Shown here: positions 33,628 to 42,740 of the stretch, in pieces
Numbering within the stretch: position 1 is the first letter of the stretch
Layout: each line of letters starts with the position of its first letter
Assembly (NCBI RefSeq): GCF_000429305.1
Contig: NZ_AUBP01000021.1
Location: 62,001-126,000 of the forward strand
Source of the DNA: Desulfovibrio inopinatus DSM 10711
Lineage (GTDB): Bacteria > Desulfobacterota > Desulfovibrionia > Desulfovibrionales > Desulfovibrionaceae
Direction: 5' to 3'
DNA length: 64,000 nucleotides
Translations under genes and position numbers: made by a program
The notes under the pieces: model-generated
Told to the model about the DNA's origin: nothing
Databases searched by the model: none
The model's input: only the letters and a program-made list of their open reading frames with translations

Positions 33628-36021
33628 ATGAAAAGATCAAGAATGTATTTCTTTTCAATTCGAAATCGAGAGAAAAAGCTATTTTTTTCAGCTTTCGGTA
33701 AGGGAATCTCAATCATTGGGATTCTTGTACTGTTTGGAATAGGGGGACTGTATATTTTATCATGGTTCAGTCCTCTTCCCGAGCAAGCGCTGTTTCCACA
33801 TCCCGCTGTGCGAGTTATGGATAAAGATGGGAATGTTATGCGGCTATTTTTGCCCCATGACGACATGTGGCGCTTTCCTGTGGAACTTCAAGATGTATCT
33901 CTGGATTATATACAAACGGTGTTGGCCAGTGAGGACCGTCACTACTATCAGCATCCGGGCATTAACCCGTTGGCTATTATTCGAGCTGCGATCGCTAACA
34001 TAAAAGCAGGATATGTGGTCAGTGGGGGATCCACCATAACCATGCAGCTCGCGAGACTTCTCGAACCCAAAGAACGGACGGTATGGTCTAAAATAATAGA
34101 ATCGTTTCGAGCGTTGCAACTGGAAGCGACGTACGACAAACAGACGCTGCTTGAGCGCTATGTCAATTTGGCTCCATACGGGAGAAACATTGTTGGTGTA
34201 GGAGCTGCCGCGTATTTTTATTTTCGCAAGGCTCCGTCTTCATTGTCTGTGGCGGAAGCCGCATTGCTGACCGTCTTGCCACGGGCGCCAACAGCATTTG
34301 ATCCCATTCGCAATCCCGACGTCTGCAAAGCCGCGCGAGATCGTGTCCTTGATCAACTCGCGGCACATGGCGTTATTACTGTACAACAGTCTGTTGCCGC
34401 CAAAAGCCGTCCATTACCGACCAGTCTTGCTCCGATTCCTTTTCGTGCGCCGCATTTTGCACGCATGGTTCGCGATGGCGCTGGCAACAACGGCGTGGTG
34501 CATACAACCATTGATGCCGGCATTCAGACCGCAACCCATAAGGTGCTTGTGACTGAGCTTGCCGAACTTCGACGTCAGGGCATTGAAAATGCTGCTGCCG
34601 TGGTTATTGAAACCGAGACCGGGGCTGTGCGTGCCTTTGTCGGGTCGGCAAATTTTTTTGATGCCGACCATGCCGGTCAAATCGATGGTGTGACGATGCA
34701 ACGTTCTCCCGGATCGAGTCTGAAACCACTGTTGTATGCCCAAGCATTCGACGCCGGGATCATTGTCCCCGATTCCATTTTGCTCGACGTACCGACACGG
34801 TTTGGATTTTATGAGCCCCGAAATTACGATGGTCAGTTTCGGGGACGAGTGACGGCGGAAGACGCATTAATCCATTCTCTCAATGTTCCGGCTGTTCGCT
34901 TACTGTCTGAAGTTGGACTGGATTCGTTTTATGGGCTCATGCGTAAAGCCGGGATATCAACCCTTGATAAACCTGCAGCATTTTATGGTTTACCTCTCGT
35001 GTTAGGAGCGGCTGAAGCTCGATTGCTTGATGTGACGGCGATTTATGCTGCATTTGCCCGTGGGGGACTGTATATGCGTCCACGACTTTTGCAGAACGAT
35101 GTTATCTTACCCAATGAACGCATTTGTTCCACGGAGGCGGCCGCATTTTTAACCGATATTTTATCTCAAGTGGAACGACCTGACTTACCGCGGTCATGGA
35201 AACTGTCGCGAAATGCCGTTGCCGTGGCTTGGAAAACCGGGACATCCTTCGGGCACCGGGATGCATGGGCATTTGGGTATTCCGGACGATATGCCGTGGG
35301 CGTTTGGGTGGGGAGTTTTTCCGGAAAGCCGATTCAAGGTATTTCCGGGGCCAGACAGGCTGGACCGCTTCTCTTTGATGTTTTCAAAGCAATAGAGCCC
35401 TCCGGGTCTCGATTGCCAAGTTTCCCAGGTGCGCATTTTGGCGAAATTGTCGTCTGTGAATTGTCCAGACAACTGCCAGGGCCGGCATGTCCGGAAACGC
35501 GAACCATTCGTTCCATTCCTGGAGTGTCACGATTTGTTCCCGACACAACGCATAGGCGTATTTTTCTCGATGCGGACACAGGCTGGCGGTTGCGTGGCGA
35601 TTGTCTTGCCGGCCATCGTGTTGTTTCCGGTGTAGCGATTGTGAATCCCCCGGAACTCACGGCCTGGCGTTTGCAAGAAGGACTACCGGTGGAACCTGTT
35701 GCGCGCCTTGCTCCAGAATGTCGTCATGACGAAGCCGATGCCCCACACATTCTTTCACCAATAGATATGGCAACGTATCAATATCGACAGGGAGTGCCCA
35801 AACAGTACCAACGTCTTGCTTTTCAAGCACGTCCCGGACAAGGCGCCGTTGAGAGCATGTTGTATTGGTATGTTGATGGGATATTGATTGGCCAAGTAGA
35901 ACCGGGACAGACGCTGTTTTATGACCTTGAACCAGGGCGACATGATCTTATGGTCGTTGATGAAAATGGGGCCAGCAACAGTATTGTTTTCATTGTTGAG
36001 AGCAGAAAGGGGGCCGGTTGA
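33628..36021 (+). CDS. pbpC: Penicillin-binding protein 1C
   Basis: A bifunctional peptidoglycan synthase of 797 residues. A membrane anchor lies at about 28-46. The GT51 transglycosylase domain follows, with catalytic E102 in SEDRHYYQHPG and GGSTITMQLARLL. The transpeptidase has S363-x-x-K366 in SPGSSLKPLLYA, SLN at 417-419 and KTGTS at 536-540. Residues about 700-790 match the C-terminal domain specific to PBP1C. All catalytic residues are present. In many bacteria pbpC neighbours an alpha-2-macroglobulin gene, as here, and the pair is thought to repair and guard the wall. The ATG has no ribosome-binding site, and a TATAAT at 33617-33622 lies just before it, so the true start or a leaderless transcript should be considered. 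The stop overlaps the amidase start by one base. Confidence 0.95.
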   Translation: MKRSRMYFFSIRNREKKLFFSAFGKGISIIGILVLFGIGGLYILSWFSPLPEQALFPHPAVRVMDKDGNVMRLFLPHDDMWRFPVELQDVSLDYIQTVLASEDRHYYQHPGINPLAIIRAAIANIKAGYVVSGGSTITMQLARLLEPKERTVWSKIIESFRALQLEATYDKQTLLERYVNLAPYGRNIVGVGAAAYFYFRKAPSSLSVAEAALLTVLPRAPTAFDPIRNPDVCKAARDRVLDQLAAHGVITVQQSVAAKSRPLPTSLAPIPFRAPHFARMVRDGAGNNGVVHTTIDAGIQTATHKVLVTELAELRRQGIENAAAVVIETETGAVRAFVGSANFFDADHAGQIDGVTMQRSPGSSLKPLLYAQAFDAGIIVPDSILLDVPTRFGFYEPRNYDGQFRGRVTAEDALIHSLNVPAVRLLSEVGLDSFYGLMRKAGISTLDKPAAFYGLPLVLGAAEARLLDVTAIYAAFARGGLYMRPRLLQNDVILPNERICSTEAAAFLTDILSQVERPDLPRSWKLSRNAVAVAWKTGTSFGHRDAWAFGYSGRYAVGVWVGSFSGKPIQGISGARQAGPLLFDVFKAIEPSGSRLPSFPGAHFGEIVVCELSRQLPGPACPETRTIRSIPGVSRFVPDTTHRRIFLDADTGWRLRGDCLAGHRVVSGVAIVNPPELTAWRLQEGLPVEPVARLAPECRHDEADAPHILSPIDMATYQYRQGVPKQYQRLAFQARPGQGAVESMLYWYVDGILIGQVEPGQTLFYDLEPGRHDLMVVDENGASNSIVFIVESRKGAG

Positions 36022-36794
36022 TGGAACAAAAAAAATGGAAAATTGTGATTCTCGGCCTGATACTGACGGCAATGGGGGCTCTTGTTTTCTCTGAACCAGC
36101 ATATAGTCAACAATGTCGAGTCGATACATTCCGGCCAGTCATTTTAGTTGGGCATTCGAACCGCAGGGGAGGTGCACAAAGTGCCCGGGGCCGTTCGGAA
36201 TTTTTGTTCAATCAAAAGCTTGCTGCTGCTTTGGCCGATGGATTGCGCCAGGCCGGGTTCTCGAAAACAGTCCTTGTCAATTTCGAGGGGAATGTGGATA
36301 GCCTTGAGGCCAAAGTACGTGCAGCAAAAGCGGCTCAAGCGGATATTGTTTTGTCGATACACCACGATTCCGTTCAACCACGGTATTTGTCGAAATGGAC
36401 GGTAAACGGGAAAGCGTATCGCTATTCTGATCGATTTTCTGGCTACTCGCTTTTTGTATCAAAGAAAAATCCACGATTTGGCGCCTCTTTTGCGTTGGCC
36501 AGAAAGCTCGGAGAACAATTGCGTCGACGGGGACTTGTCCCAACGCTGCACCATGCCGAACCTATCAAAGGAGAGAATCGACCGTTGCTCGACAAGAAAA
36601 ACGGTGTCTACCAATATGATGGTCTTGTCGTATTGCGTGAAGCTGATGTTCCGGCAGTACTTATTGAAGCTGGAGTCATTGTACACCGGGATGAAGAACT
36701 GGATTTACTCAGTGAAGAACGTCAACAAGCTACGGTGGAGGCTGTTGTGGAAGCTGTTCGGGCATATTGCCATGGTACACCGAGAAACGGTTGA
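36021..36794 (+). CDS. N-acetylmuramoyl-L-alanine amidase (Amidase_3)
   Basis: A 257-residue secreted enzyme that would cleave the bond between N-acetylmuramate and L-alanine in peptidoglycan. A signal peptide covers residues 1-29 (cleavage near AYS-QQ). Zinc ligands fit H45 (ILVGHSNRRGGAQ), E60 and H114 or H115 (LSIHHDS), with the catalytic glutamate E216 in VLIEAGVI. The first motif is GHSNRRGG rather than the usual PGHGG, so this is a divergent member. The start ATG overlaps the pbpC TGA by one base (TGATG) with AAGGGGG upstream, so synthesis is coupled to PBP1C. This links wall synthesis with wall cleavage in one transcript. Confidence 0.88.
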   Translation: MEQKKWKIVILGLILTAMGALVFSEPAYSQQCRVDTFRPVILVGHSNRRGGAQSARGRSEFLFNQKLAAALADGLRQAGFSKTVLVNFEGNVDSLEAKVRAAKAAQADIVLSIHHDSVQPRYLSKWTVNGKAYRYSDRFSGYSLFVSKKNPRFGASFALARKLGEQLRRRGLVPTLHHAEPIKGENRPLLDKKNGVYQYDGLVVLREADVPAVLIEAGVIVHRDEELDLLSEERQQATVEAVVEAVRAYCHGTPRNG

Positions 36795-36890
36795 GCTCTA
36801 AGAAAAGCTGTTTCTTCCTGTTTGAAAGCAGCGTATTGGATTTGCGGCACTGTACATAACCCTGATTTTTTCTGGAAAAAAGGAGTGGAA

Positions 36891-37319
36891 ATGCGGTCTT
36901 TAGTTGTTGATGACAGCAAGTCGGTTCGTTTTTTTCTACGAGATACCCTTCGGCAATACGGAGCATGCGAAGCCGCAGAAACGGGAGTTGAAGGCGTAAA
37001 GATGTTTGAGGATGCGTTGAAAGACAATATCCCGTTTAATCTTGTTGTTATGGATATTATGCTCCCGGAACTCAATGGTCATGACGCATTGAAACAGATT
37101 GCAGATTTAGAGAAGGAATACCATGTCTCTGGAAAAGACAAAGCAAAGTACATAATGATTTCGAGTCTTAAAGATGGCCGTAATATGATGCGTGCACATT
37201 ATGAAGAAGGTGTTGCGTTATATATTACCAAACCCATTCGGCGGGAAACTTTGAAAGAAGCGCTCATTAATCTTGGATTTGTTGTTCATCCTGTACGTGA
37301 GCTTATGGATATTGCGTGA
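36891..37319 (+). CDS. CheY-like single-domain response regulator
   Basis: A 142-residue stand-alone receiver. Acidic pocket D7-D8, phosphoacceptor D55 in VVMDIMLPELNG, and K114 in ITKPIRR are in place. There is no output domain, so it should act by binding a partner, as CheY does. The start at 36891 is set by AAGGAG six bases upstream. Its stop overlaps the cheD GTG start (GTGA), so the two are translated together; this pairing suggests a role in chemosensory adaptation. The cognate kinase is not evident nearby. Confidence 0.93.
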   Translation: MRSLVVDDSKSVRFFLRDTLRQYGACEAAETGVEGVKMFEDALKDNIPFNLVVMDIMLPELNGHDALKQIADLEKEYHVSGKDKAKYIMISSLKDGRNMMRAHYEEGVALYITKPIRRETLKEALINLGFVVHPVRELMDIA

Positions 37320-37885
37320 GAAACATGTTGAAGAAGTATCCCGGCCATAAAAGTGTCTTTCTTGGCGTGGGAGACGGGGGGGTGTATTCCACCTCGACCG
37401 CCATCGAAACAATATTAGGGTCGTGCGTCGCTGTAACACTTTTTTGTCGTGAAAAACGTATTGGCGGAATTTTTCATGCGTTGTTACCGGCCTTTCTTGA
37501 CTATGAACATGACAAACTCCAAGTCAATCGTTTTCGATATGTAGACTCCGGGATTGATACGCTTTTTCGTCGGTTAATAAATCTTGGAGCGCTTGTTGAT
37601 AAAATCGAAGCCAAGGTTTTCGGCGGAGCAGAGGACTTGATCAGCGGCAGTTTGAGCGTCGGGCGGCGCAATGTGGCAACGGCATTTGATGTGCTTTCAG
37701 ATAAGAATATTCGTGTTGTGGCATCGGATGTCGGGGGGGAGCGCGGTCGAAAAATGATTTTTCTGACGTCGTCAGGAGAAGTCTTTGTGCGCTATCTTCG
37801 CTCGCGTGAAGAGCAACTTGCATTGCCGGAGCTGGAGCCAGACGTCTTTGCCAGTTTACCAACCAAAGTAAAAAAACATGGGTAG
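37316..37885 (+). CDS. cheD: Chemoreceptor glutamine deamidase CheD
   Basis: Deamidates glutamines of chemoreceptors and in some species also interacts with CheC. The 189-residue protein has catalytic C37 in TILGSCVAVTLF and H54 in GIFHALLPAF, plus the downstream VFGGAEDL and VGRRNVATAF motifs. The start is either the GTG at 37316, overlapping the receiver gene's stop, or the ATG at 37325; I kept the GTG because of the overlap. No cheC or cheA gene is in the window, but two chemoreceptors and a CheB/CheR protein lie at 51-64 kb. Confidence 0.94.
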   Translation: MRNMLKKYPGHKSVFLGVGDGGVYSTSTAIETILGSCVAVTLFCREKRIGGIFHALLPAFLDYEHDKLQVNRFRYVDSGIDTLFRRLINLGALVDKIEAKVFGGAEDLISGSLSVGRRNVATAFDVLSDKNIRVVASDVGGERGRKMIFLTSSGEVFVRYLRSREEQLALPELEPDVFASLPTKVKKHG

Positions 37886-37926
37886 GACGCCATGAACGCT
37901 GCTGAATACGGCATGATTTCATGTTT

Positions 37927-37952
37927 TTCCGTCGACCTGTGTGTTGACGGAA
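37927..37952. other. Hairpin between cheD and treS
   Basis: TTCCGTCGAC / GTTGACGGAA, ten pairs including one G-U, with a CTGTGT loop. No T tail follows on the plus strand. It lies 28 bases ahead of the treS ATG and may be a leader structure or a weak terminator. Confidence 0.35.
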
Positions 37953-37979
37953 TAACCTGAAATACGACATCTTCATTGC

Positions 37980-40900
37980 ATGAATAGTACGTATAGCGGT
38001 CCGAGTGATCCTCTTTGGTACAAGGACGCCGTCATCTACGAAGTCCATATCAAGGCATTTTGTGACGTCGACGGAGACGGTATTGGTGACTTTTCAGGGT
38101 TTACAACGAAACTGGATTATTTACGTGACCTCGGGGTGACGGCGATTTGGCTCTTGCCGTTTTATCCCTCTCCACTTCGGGACGATGGCTACGATATTGC
38201 CGAATATATGGACATCCACCCCGATTATGGGGATATGGAAACGTTTAAAACCTTCATTGATGAAGCCCATGCACTCGGACTCTATGTTATCACCGAGCTT
38301 GTCATTAATCACACTTCCGACCGGCATCCATGGTTCACCCGAGCCAGACATGCTCCTCCGGGCAGTCCGGAACGCGATTTTTATGTCTGGAGCGATACCT
38401 CTGATAAGTACCTCAAAGCACGCATTATTTTTAAAGATTTTGAAGCGTCGAACTGGTCGTGGGACCCCATAGCCAAAGCGTATTATTGGCATCGGTTTTA
38501 TGCGCACCAACCCGACCTTAATTTCGAGAATCCCGCGGTACGCGAGAAGATTTTTGACGTCATCGATTTTTGGCTTGATCTCGGAGTCGATGGCATGCGT
38601 CTGGACGCCGTTCCCTACTTGTTTGAATCCGAAGACAGTAATTGCGAAAATCTTCCTGAGACGATCGATTATCTGAAAACCCTCCGTGCCCATGTTGACG
38701 AGAAGTATCAAAATCGAATGCTCCTTGCGGAGGCAAACCAATGGCCCGAGGATGCGGCCAAGTATTTTGGTGACGGGGATGTCTGTCACATGTGTTTTCA
38801 CTTTCCTCTTATGCCGCGTATGTTCATGGCGTTGGAAATGGAGGATCGGTTTCCGATTATTGATATTTTGGAACAGACCCCACCGCTTCCCGGAAACTGT
38901 CAATGGGCTGTTTTCCTGCGCAACCATGATGAATTGACGCTGGAAATGGTGACGGACGAGGAACGCGATTACATGTACCGCATGTATGCGTTGGATAAAC
39001 GGGCACGTATCAACCTCGGGATTCGTCGACGCCTGGCCCCGCTCTTGGATAATGATCGGCGGAAAATCGAACTCATGGACGTCTTGCTCATGACCATGCC
39101 GGGGTCGCCGGTTATTTATTATGGCGATGAAATCGGAATGGGGGACAATTTTTATCTTGGGGACCGTGACGGTGTACGTACCCCCATGCAATGGAGCGAC
39201 GAAAAAAACGCCGGCTTTTCCAAAGCCAATCCACAAGGATTATTCCTCCCTGTCGTCATTGATCCAGAGTACCATTACCAGGCTGTCAACGTGGAGGCGC
39301 AGCAACAAAATAGCGCTTCACTTCTGTGGTGGATCAAGCGTCTGGTTGCCATGCGAAAGCGATACCGAGCTTTCGGTCATGGCGATATGACGTTCGTTTC
39401 TTCGGATAATCATCACATTCTGGCCTATCTCCGAAAAATGGAAGAAGAAGTCCTTCTCATTGTGGTGAATTTGTGCCGGGCGCCGCAGGCTGTACGACTT
39501 GACCTGGCGGAATACGCTGGGAGACTTCCTGTGGAAACAACGGGAAAAACCGTTTTTCCGGAAATAGAGTCCTCTCCGTATTTTCTGACCATGAACGGGC
39601 ATGGATATTTTATTTTTGAACTGGCTGACAGCAAAGACGCTCCACGACGTCAGGTGGTCGATACGCCCTCCATTACGATCCATGGCGGCGTGTTTCTTGA
39701 CGTTGGAGTAAAACATGACCTGGCACGTCATGTCTTGCCGAATTATCTCGCTTCAAAAGGACTCATGCCCGGACGAGCAGGACGATTCCTGCGTGCCGAG
39801 ATTCTCGAAACCCTCCCGGCCGGTGATGCCGATCATCCTGCATGGCTTGTTATTGTTGAGGCCAACTACACCGATGGACCGTCTGATACATTTAACCTGT
39901 TCTTATCGTACGAACGGGGGAAAAATACTGGCCTTCTCGAACGGGAAGAAAAGGGCCGTATTGTCTGCACTGTGGTGGGTGATGATGAAACAGACGGTGT
40001 TATTCTGGAAGGACCAATTCTCGCCGGGGGAAGTGCTGGACACCACCAGGGATTGTTTACCTTGGCCGCAACGCGGCAAATAATCAAAGGCCGAAGTGGT
40101 GAGTTTCGTTCGTTGCCGGGGAAACACAGTACGGTTCTTGGCGAGCAGGCCGGGGAGCATACGGCGCCGGAGATCCGCGAAGCTGCCACCAAAGATATGT
40201 TGTTTGCCTATGATGATAAAGTGATGCTGAAAATTTATCGACGTACGGCTGAAGGCAACAATCCGGATGTGGAAACCGTGCGTCACTTGACTGAAAAAGG
40301 TGATTTTCCGCATGCGCCATCGTATTTGGGCAGTGTCGTCTATAAAAAAGCTGGACGTTCGGAAATGGCGTTGGGCCTGTTTACAACAAGTTATCACAGT
40401 GAAACCACAGCTCGACACAAATATATCAATCATTTGACAGAGTTCGCAGAGCGAACTTTGGCATGGCGTAATGCTGGCCGACCGGCCCCATTTGCTGGGA
40501 TGAATTTGTGTGATGCTGGCCCGAGCGAGTTCCCCGAAGAAGAACGAGAACTTTTGCCGGGGAATCATATTGCGATGTGTGAGACACTTGGAGAACAAGC
40601 GGCTGTCATGCATATGGCATTGGCAAAAGATTATGGAGATCCCGAGTTTACCCCGGAACCGTTTGGTTTTTTAGCGAGACGGTCTGCCTATCAGGGATTA
40701 CGAGCCCGCATTGTTCGTGCCTTTGACGGCATGCGTCATGTTCATGTCACGGACGATGCCGATTTGACACTCCTGATTGCGGAGTTGAATAAACGAAGCA
40801 TCGATGTCCAGGAACTGATGGATCGCTTTCTTCGTCAGGCTCCTGAGTGTTGGAAAATTCGTGTTCATGGATGTTTTGTTTTAGATAGGATCGTATTTAC

Positions 40901-41333
40901 CGGCAGAGAGTTTCTGTTTACAGATTTTGACGGTCCTGAGGGATCTTCATTGTCAATGGCAAGACTCAAACGTTTACCTTCGTCCGACCTTGTCGACATG
41001 CTGCATTGTTTTTATGAAACTGCCATTGAAACTTTAGCCGATGACTCGATGGTGCGACCGGATGATCGGCCGATTTTTGAACCGTATGTTCGATCCTTTG
41101 CAGTGGCTTCTTCGGCTGTGTTGCTTCGTGCCTATTTTAAGCGGATGGAAGAGGCCGATTTTTTCCCCCAATTTGATCAGGCAACGATTTTTCTTGAAGT
41201 AGGCCTTCTCGAACGGCTTGCTGTCTCTCTCACCAACGCGCTCAAAAAAGGCACGATAATGGCCGGCCCCTTGGGGAGAACGCTGTTGTCTCTTTTCAAC
41301 GTGAGCCTCTCGGAAACGACAAGGAGCGAGTAG
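37980..41333 (+). CDS. treS: Trehalose synthase-maltokinase fusion
   Basis: A 1,117-residue fusion. Residues 1 to about 560 are a GH13 trehalose synthase (maltose/trehalose interconversion), with nucleophile D209 in GMRLDAVPYL, acid/base E251 in LLAEANQW and D317 in LRNHDELT. Residues about 570-1,110 match the maltokinase (Pep2-like) half, with a late catalytic segment around FLFTDFDGPEG near 982. Together they would make maltose-1-phosphate from trehalose, the precursor for GlgE in alpha-glucan synthesis. Such fusions of about 1,100 residues are common. No glgE or glgB is in the window. No clear ribosome-binding site precedes the ATG. The following lipoprotein gene starts two bases after the stop. 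Confidence 0.95.
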   Translation: MNSTYSGPSDPLWYKDAVIYEVHIKAFCDVDGDGIGDFSGFTTKLDYLRDLGVTAIWLLPFYPSPLRDDGYDIAEYMDIHPDYGDMETFKTFIDEAHALGLYVITELVINHTSDRHPWFTRARHAPPGSPERDFYVWSDTSDKYLKARIIFKDFEASNWSWDPIAKAYYWHRFYAHQPDLNFENPAVREKIFDVIDFWLDLGVDGMRLDAVPYLFESEDSNCENLPETIDYLKTLRAHVDEKYQNRMLLAEANQWPEDAAKYFGDGDVCHMCFHFPLMPRMFMALEMEDRFPIIDILEQTPPLPGNCQWAVFLRNHDELTLEMVTDEERDYMYRMYALDKRARINLGIRRRLAPLLDNDRRKIELMDVLLMTMPGSPVIYYGDEIGMGDNFYLGDRDGVRTPMQWSDEKNAGFSKANPQGLFLPVVIDPEYHYQAVNVEAQQQNSASLLWWIKRLVAMRKRYRAFGHGDMTFVSSDNHHILAYLRKMEEEVLLIVVNLCRAPQAVRLDLAEYAGRLPVETTGKTVFPEIESSPYFLTMNGHGYFIFELADSKDAPRRQVVDTPSITIHGGVFLDVGVKHDLARHVLPNYLASKGLMPGRAGRFLRAEILETLPAGDADHPAWLVIVEANYTDGPSDTFNLFLSYERGKNTGLLEREEKGRIVCTVVGDDETDGVILEGPILAGGSAGHHQGLFTLAATRQIIKGRSGEFRSLPGKHSTVLGEQAGEHTAPEIREAATKDMLFAYDDKVMLKIYRRTAEGNNPDVETVRHLTEKGDFPHAPSYLGSVVYKKAGRSEMALGLFTTSYHSETTARHKYINHLTEFAERTLAWRNAGRPAPFAGMNLCDAGPSEFPEEERELLPGNHIAMCETLGEQAAVMHMALAKDYGDPEFTPEPFGFLARRSAYQGLRARIVRAFDGMRHVHVTDDADLTLLIAELNKRSIDVQELMDRFLRQAPECWKIRVHGCFVLDRIVFTGREFLFTDFDGPEGSSLSMARLKRLPSSDLVDMLHCFYETAIETLADDSMVRPDDRPIFEPYVRSFAVASSAVLLRAYFKRMEEADFFPQFDQATIFLEVGLLERLAVSLTNALKKGTIMAGPLGRTLLSLFNVSLSETTRSE

Positions 41334-41334
41334 C

Positions 41335-41814
41335 ATGGGATTTGCGGTGCGATCTTTTATTCTCGGACTGCTGTGTATTGTTTGTCTCTCCTGTGCGAAG
41401 AACACACCGCAGCAAGAGGGCCCTTCCTATGAAGTCACCTATCAGGTTGGGGCTTTTTTAAACGAGGAGAGCGCCACAACGCTGACAGAAAAATTGCAAT
41501 CGGCAGGATTCGACACATCTATCGAACAGGCTCGTGTGGATGATGTCGTGTTCTATCGTGTTCTTGTCAGTCACAAAGGCCCTATTCTTATAACGTATCA
41601 GGCTGGTGCGTTTACCGACTTGGCAAATGCGGAAAAACTTCGTGACGATTTACAGGCCAAGGGCATGGAGTGCTCCATTGAGTCTGCCGTTATCGATGGA
41701 GTGACGTACCATCGTGTTTATGTGCAAAATCAGGGCGGCATCACAGAAATGATTGCCAAGCTTAAAAATATGGGTCTGGGAGAACCATTGTTTCGCGATA
41801 TGCGATCGCTGTAA
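41335..41814 (+). CDS. SPOR-domain lipoprotein
   Basis: A 159-residue lipoprotein. The signal sequence ends in the lipobox CLSC with the lipidated C20. Two tandem SPOR-like repeats follow: TYQVGAFLNEESATTLTEKL with VFYRVLVS, and TYQAGAFTDLANAEKLRDDL with TYHRVYVQ. SPOR domains bind denuded glycan strands of septal peptidoglycan. The gene begins one base after the treS stop, with AAGGAG inside the treS end, so the two are co-transcribed. Why an envelope lipoprotein is paired with trehalose synthase is unclear. A 10-base inverted repeat with a long loop follows at 41824-41896. Confidence 0.85.
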   Translation: MGFAVRSFILGLLCIVCLSCAKNTPQQEGPSYEVTYQVGAFLNEESATTLTEKLQSAGFDTSIEQARVDDVVFYRVLVSHKGPILITYQAGAFTDLANAEKLRDDLQAKGMECSIESAVIDGVTYHRVYVQNQGGITEMIAKLKNMGLGEPLFRDMRSL

Positions 41815-41823
41815 ATGGTGAAA

Positions 41824-41896
41824 CCATACATGGATGAAGGGCGATGATATCGTGCTTTCCTCCTCCATTTGCTGAAAACGTTCAAGCCATGTATGG
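41824..41896. repeat. Long-looped inverted repeat after the SPOR lipoprotein gene
   Basis: CCATACATGG (41824-41833) and CCATGTATGG (41887-41896) are perfect inverted copies separated by 53 bases. There is no T tail. The role is unknown. Confidence 0.5.
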
Positions 41897-41972
41897 AGCA
41901 CAGTGAAGTCATTCAGCAGATCGTACTGTGATGTGCAGTGTCCGATATATGCCAAACAAGGAGAAAAGAGCT

Positions 41973-42272
41973 ATGCGCATCCGAGGAATGCTTTTTGCCA
42001 TCGGACTTGTCATTGCTTCATGGGGTGTCGCATCGTCGGCGTTCTCTCTGGCTGATGTCCCTGACGATGGTTCGTCTGTGGTTATGAAGGTTTGTACCAG
42101 GTGCCATTCACCAGCTCGCATTTGCCGCCATCTAGGCAATGACAGCGTATTTTGGGGGAAGACGGTTGATATGATGATCGCCAACGGCGCAACCATATCG
42201 GCAAAAGACCGTGAGATTATTGAACACTGGCTGACAGCAGCTATTCCCGGCGACAAACCGGTATGTCAGTGA
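41973..42272 (+). CDS. Small periplasmic c-type cytochrome-like protein
   Basis: A 99-residue protein with a signal peptide (about residues 1-26) and one heme c attachment motif, CTRCH at 41-45 (MKVCTRCHSPARIC). Two further cysteines, C51 and C98, are not in heme motifs. Residues 52-95 hold helices of the kind seen in small monoheme cytochromes (WGKTVDMMIANGATISAKD), where M67 or M68 could be the distal ligand. It would carry electrons in the periplasm; the partner is unknown. The start at 41973 has AAGGAG ten bases upstream. It lies 28 bases before cutA. Confidence 0.8.
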   Translation: MRIRGMLFAIGLVIASWGVASSAFSLADVPDDGSSVVMKVCTRCHSPARICRHLGNDSVFWGKTVDMMIANGATISAKDREIIEHWLTAAIPGDKPVCQ

Positions 42273-42300
42273 TGCCACTTGATTCGGAAGGAGACAATGC

Positions 42301-42633
42301 ATGTCTGTCGCATTAGCCTATATTACCTGTAAAGATATGGAAGAAGCTGAACGCATTGGGGCGACGATTGTTGAGGAACGTTTGGCCGCGTGCGTGAACA
42401 TTCTGCCCGGCATGACCTCGATGTATTGGTGGGATGGGGCGATACAAAAAGAGCACGAAGTCGTCATGATCGCGAAAACGCGTATGCAAATCGCCAACCG
42501 ATTCATTGAGCGTGTTCGAGAACTCCATAGCTACGAAGTACCGTGTGTGGTTTTAGTACCCATCTTGAAAGGAACTTCGAATTTTATTCACTGGGTTGAG
42601 GCCGAAGCCGATCCAGACTCAGCGCGTTCCTGA
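42301..42633 (+). CDS. cutA: Divalent-cation tolerance protein CutA
   Basis: A 110-residue trimeric protein of the PII-like fold linked to copper tolerance; the biochemical role is unsettled. Family motifs are clear: EERLAACVNILPG, SMYWWDGAIQKEHEVVMIAKT and SYEVPCVV. The start has AAGGAG eight bases upstream. The length is normal. A terminator-like hairpin follows at 42647-42690. Confidence 0.96.
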   Translation: MSVALAYITCKDMEEAERIGATIVEERLAACVNILPGMTSMYWWDGAIQKEHEVVMIAKTRMQIANRFIERVRELHSYEVPCVVLVPILKGTSNFIHWVEAEADPDSARS

Positions 42634-42646
42634 TAGAATATTTTTT

Positions 42647-42690
42647 CGCGCTGTATTTCGTCCCGTTCGGGATCGGATGCAGCGCGTTTT
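42647..42690 (+). terminator. Terminator after cutA
   Basis: CGCGCTG (42647-42653) pairs with CAGCGCG (42680-42686), with an inner TCCCG / CGGGA pair (42661-42665, 42668-42672) and a TTTT tail. The second stem makes it a two-part hairpin. Confidence 0.6.
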
Positions 42691-42740
42691 GGTGTCCAAC
42701 TTCCTGGTTGGAAATGTGCAACATTAAACAAGGAGTTTTC

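Noticed and set aside
38121-39236. Minus-strand open frame of 371 codons opposite treS
   Set aside because: Antisense shadow of the TreS domain with no motif of its own.
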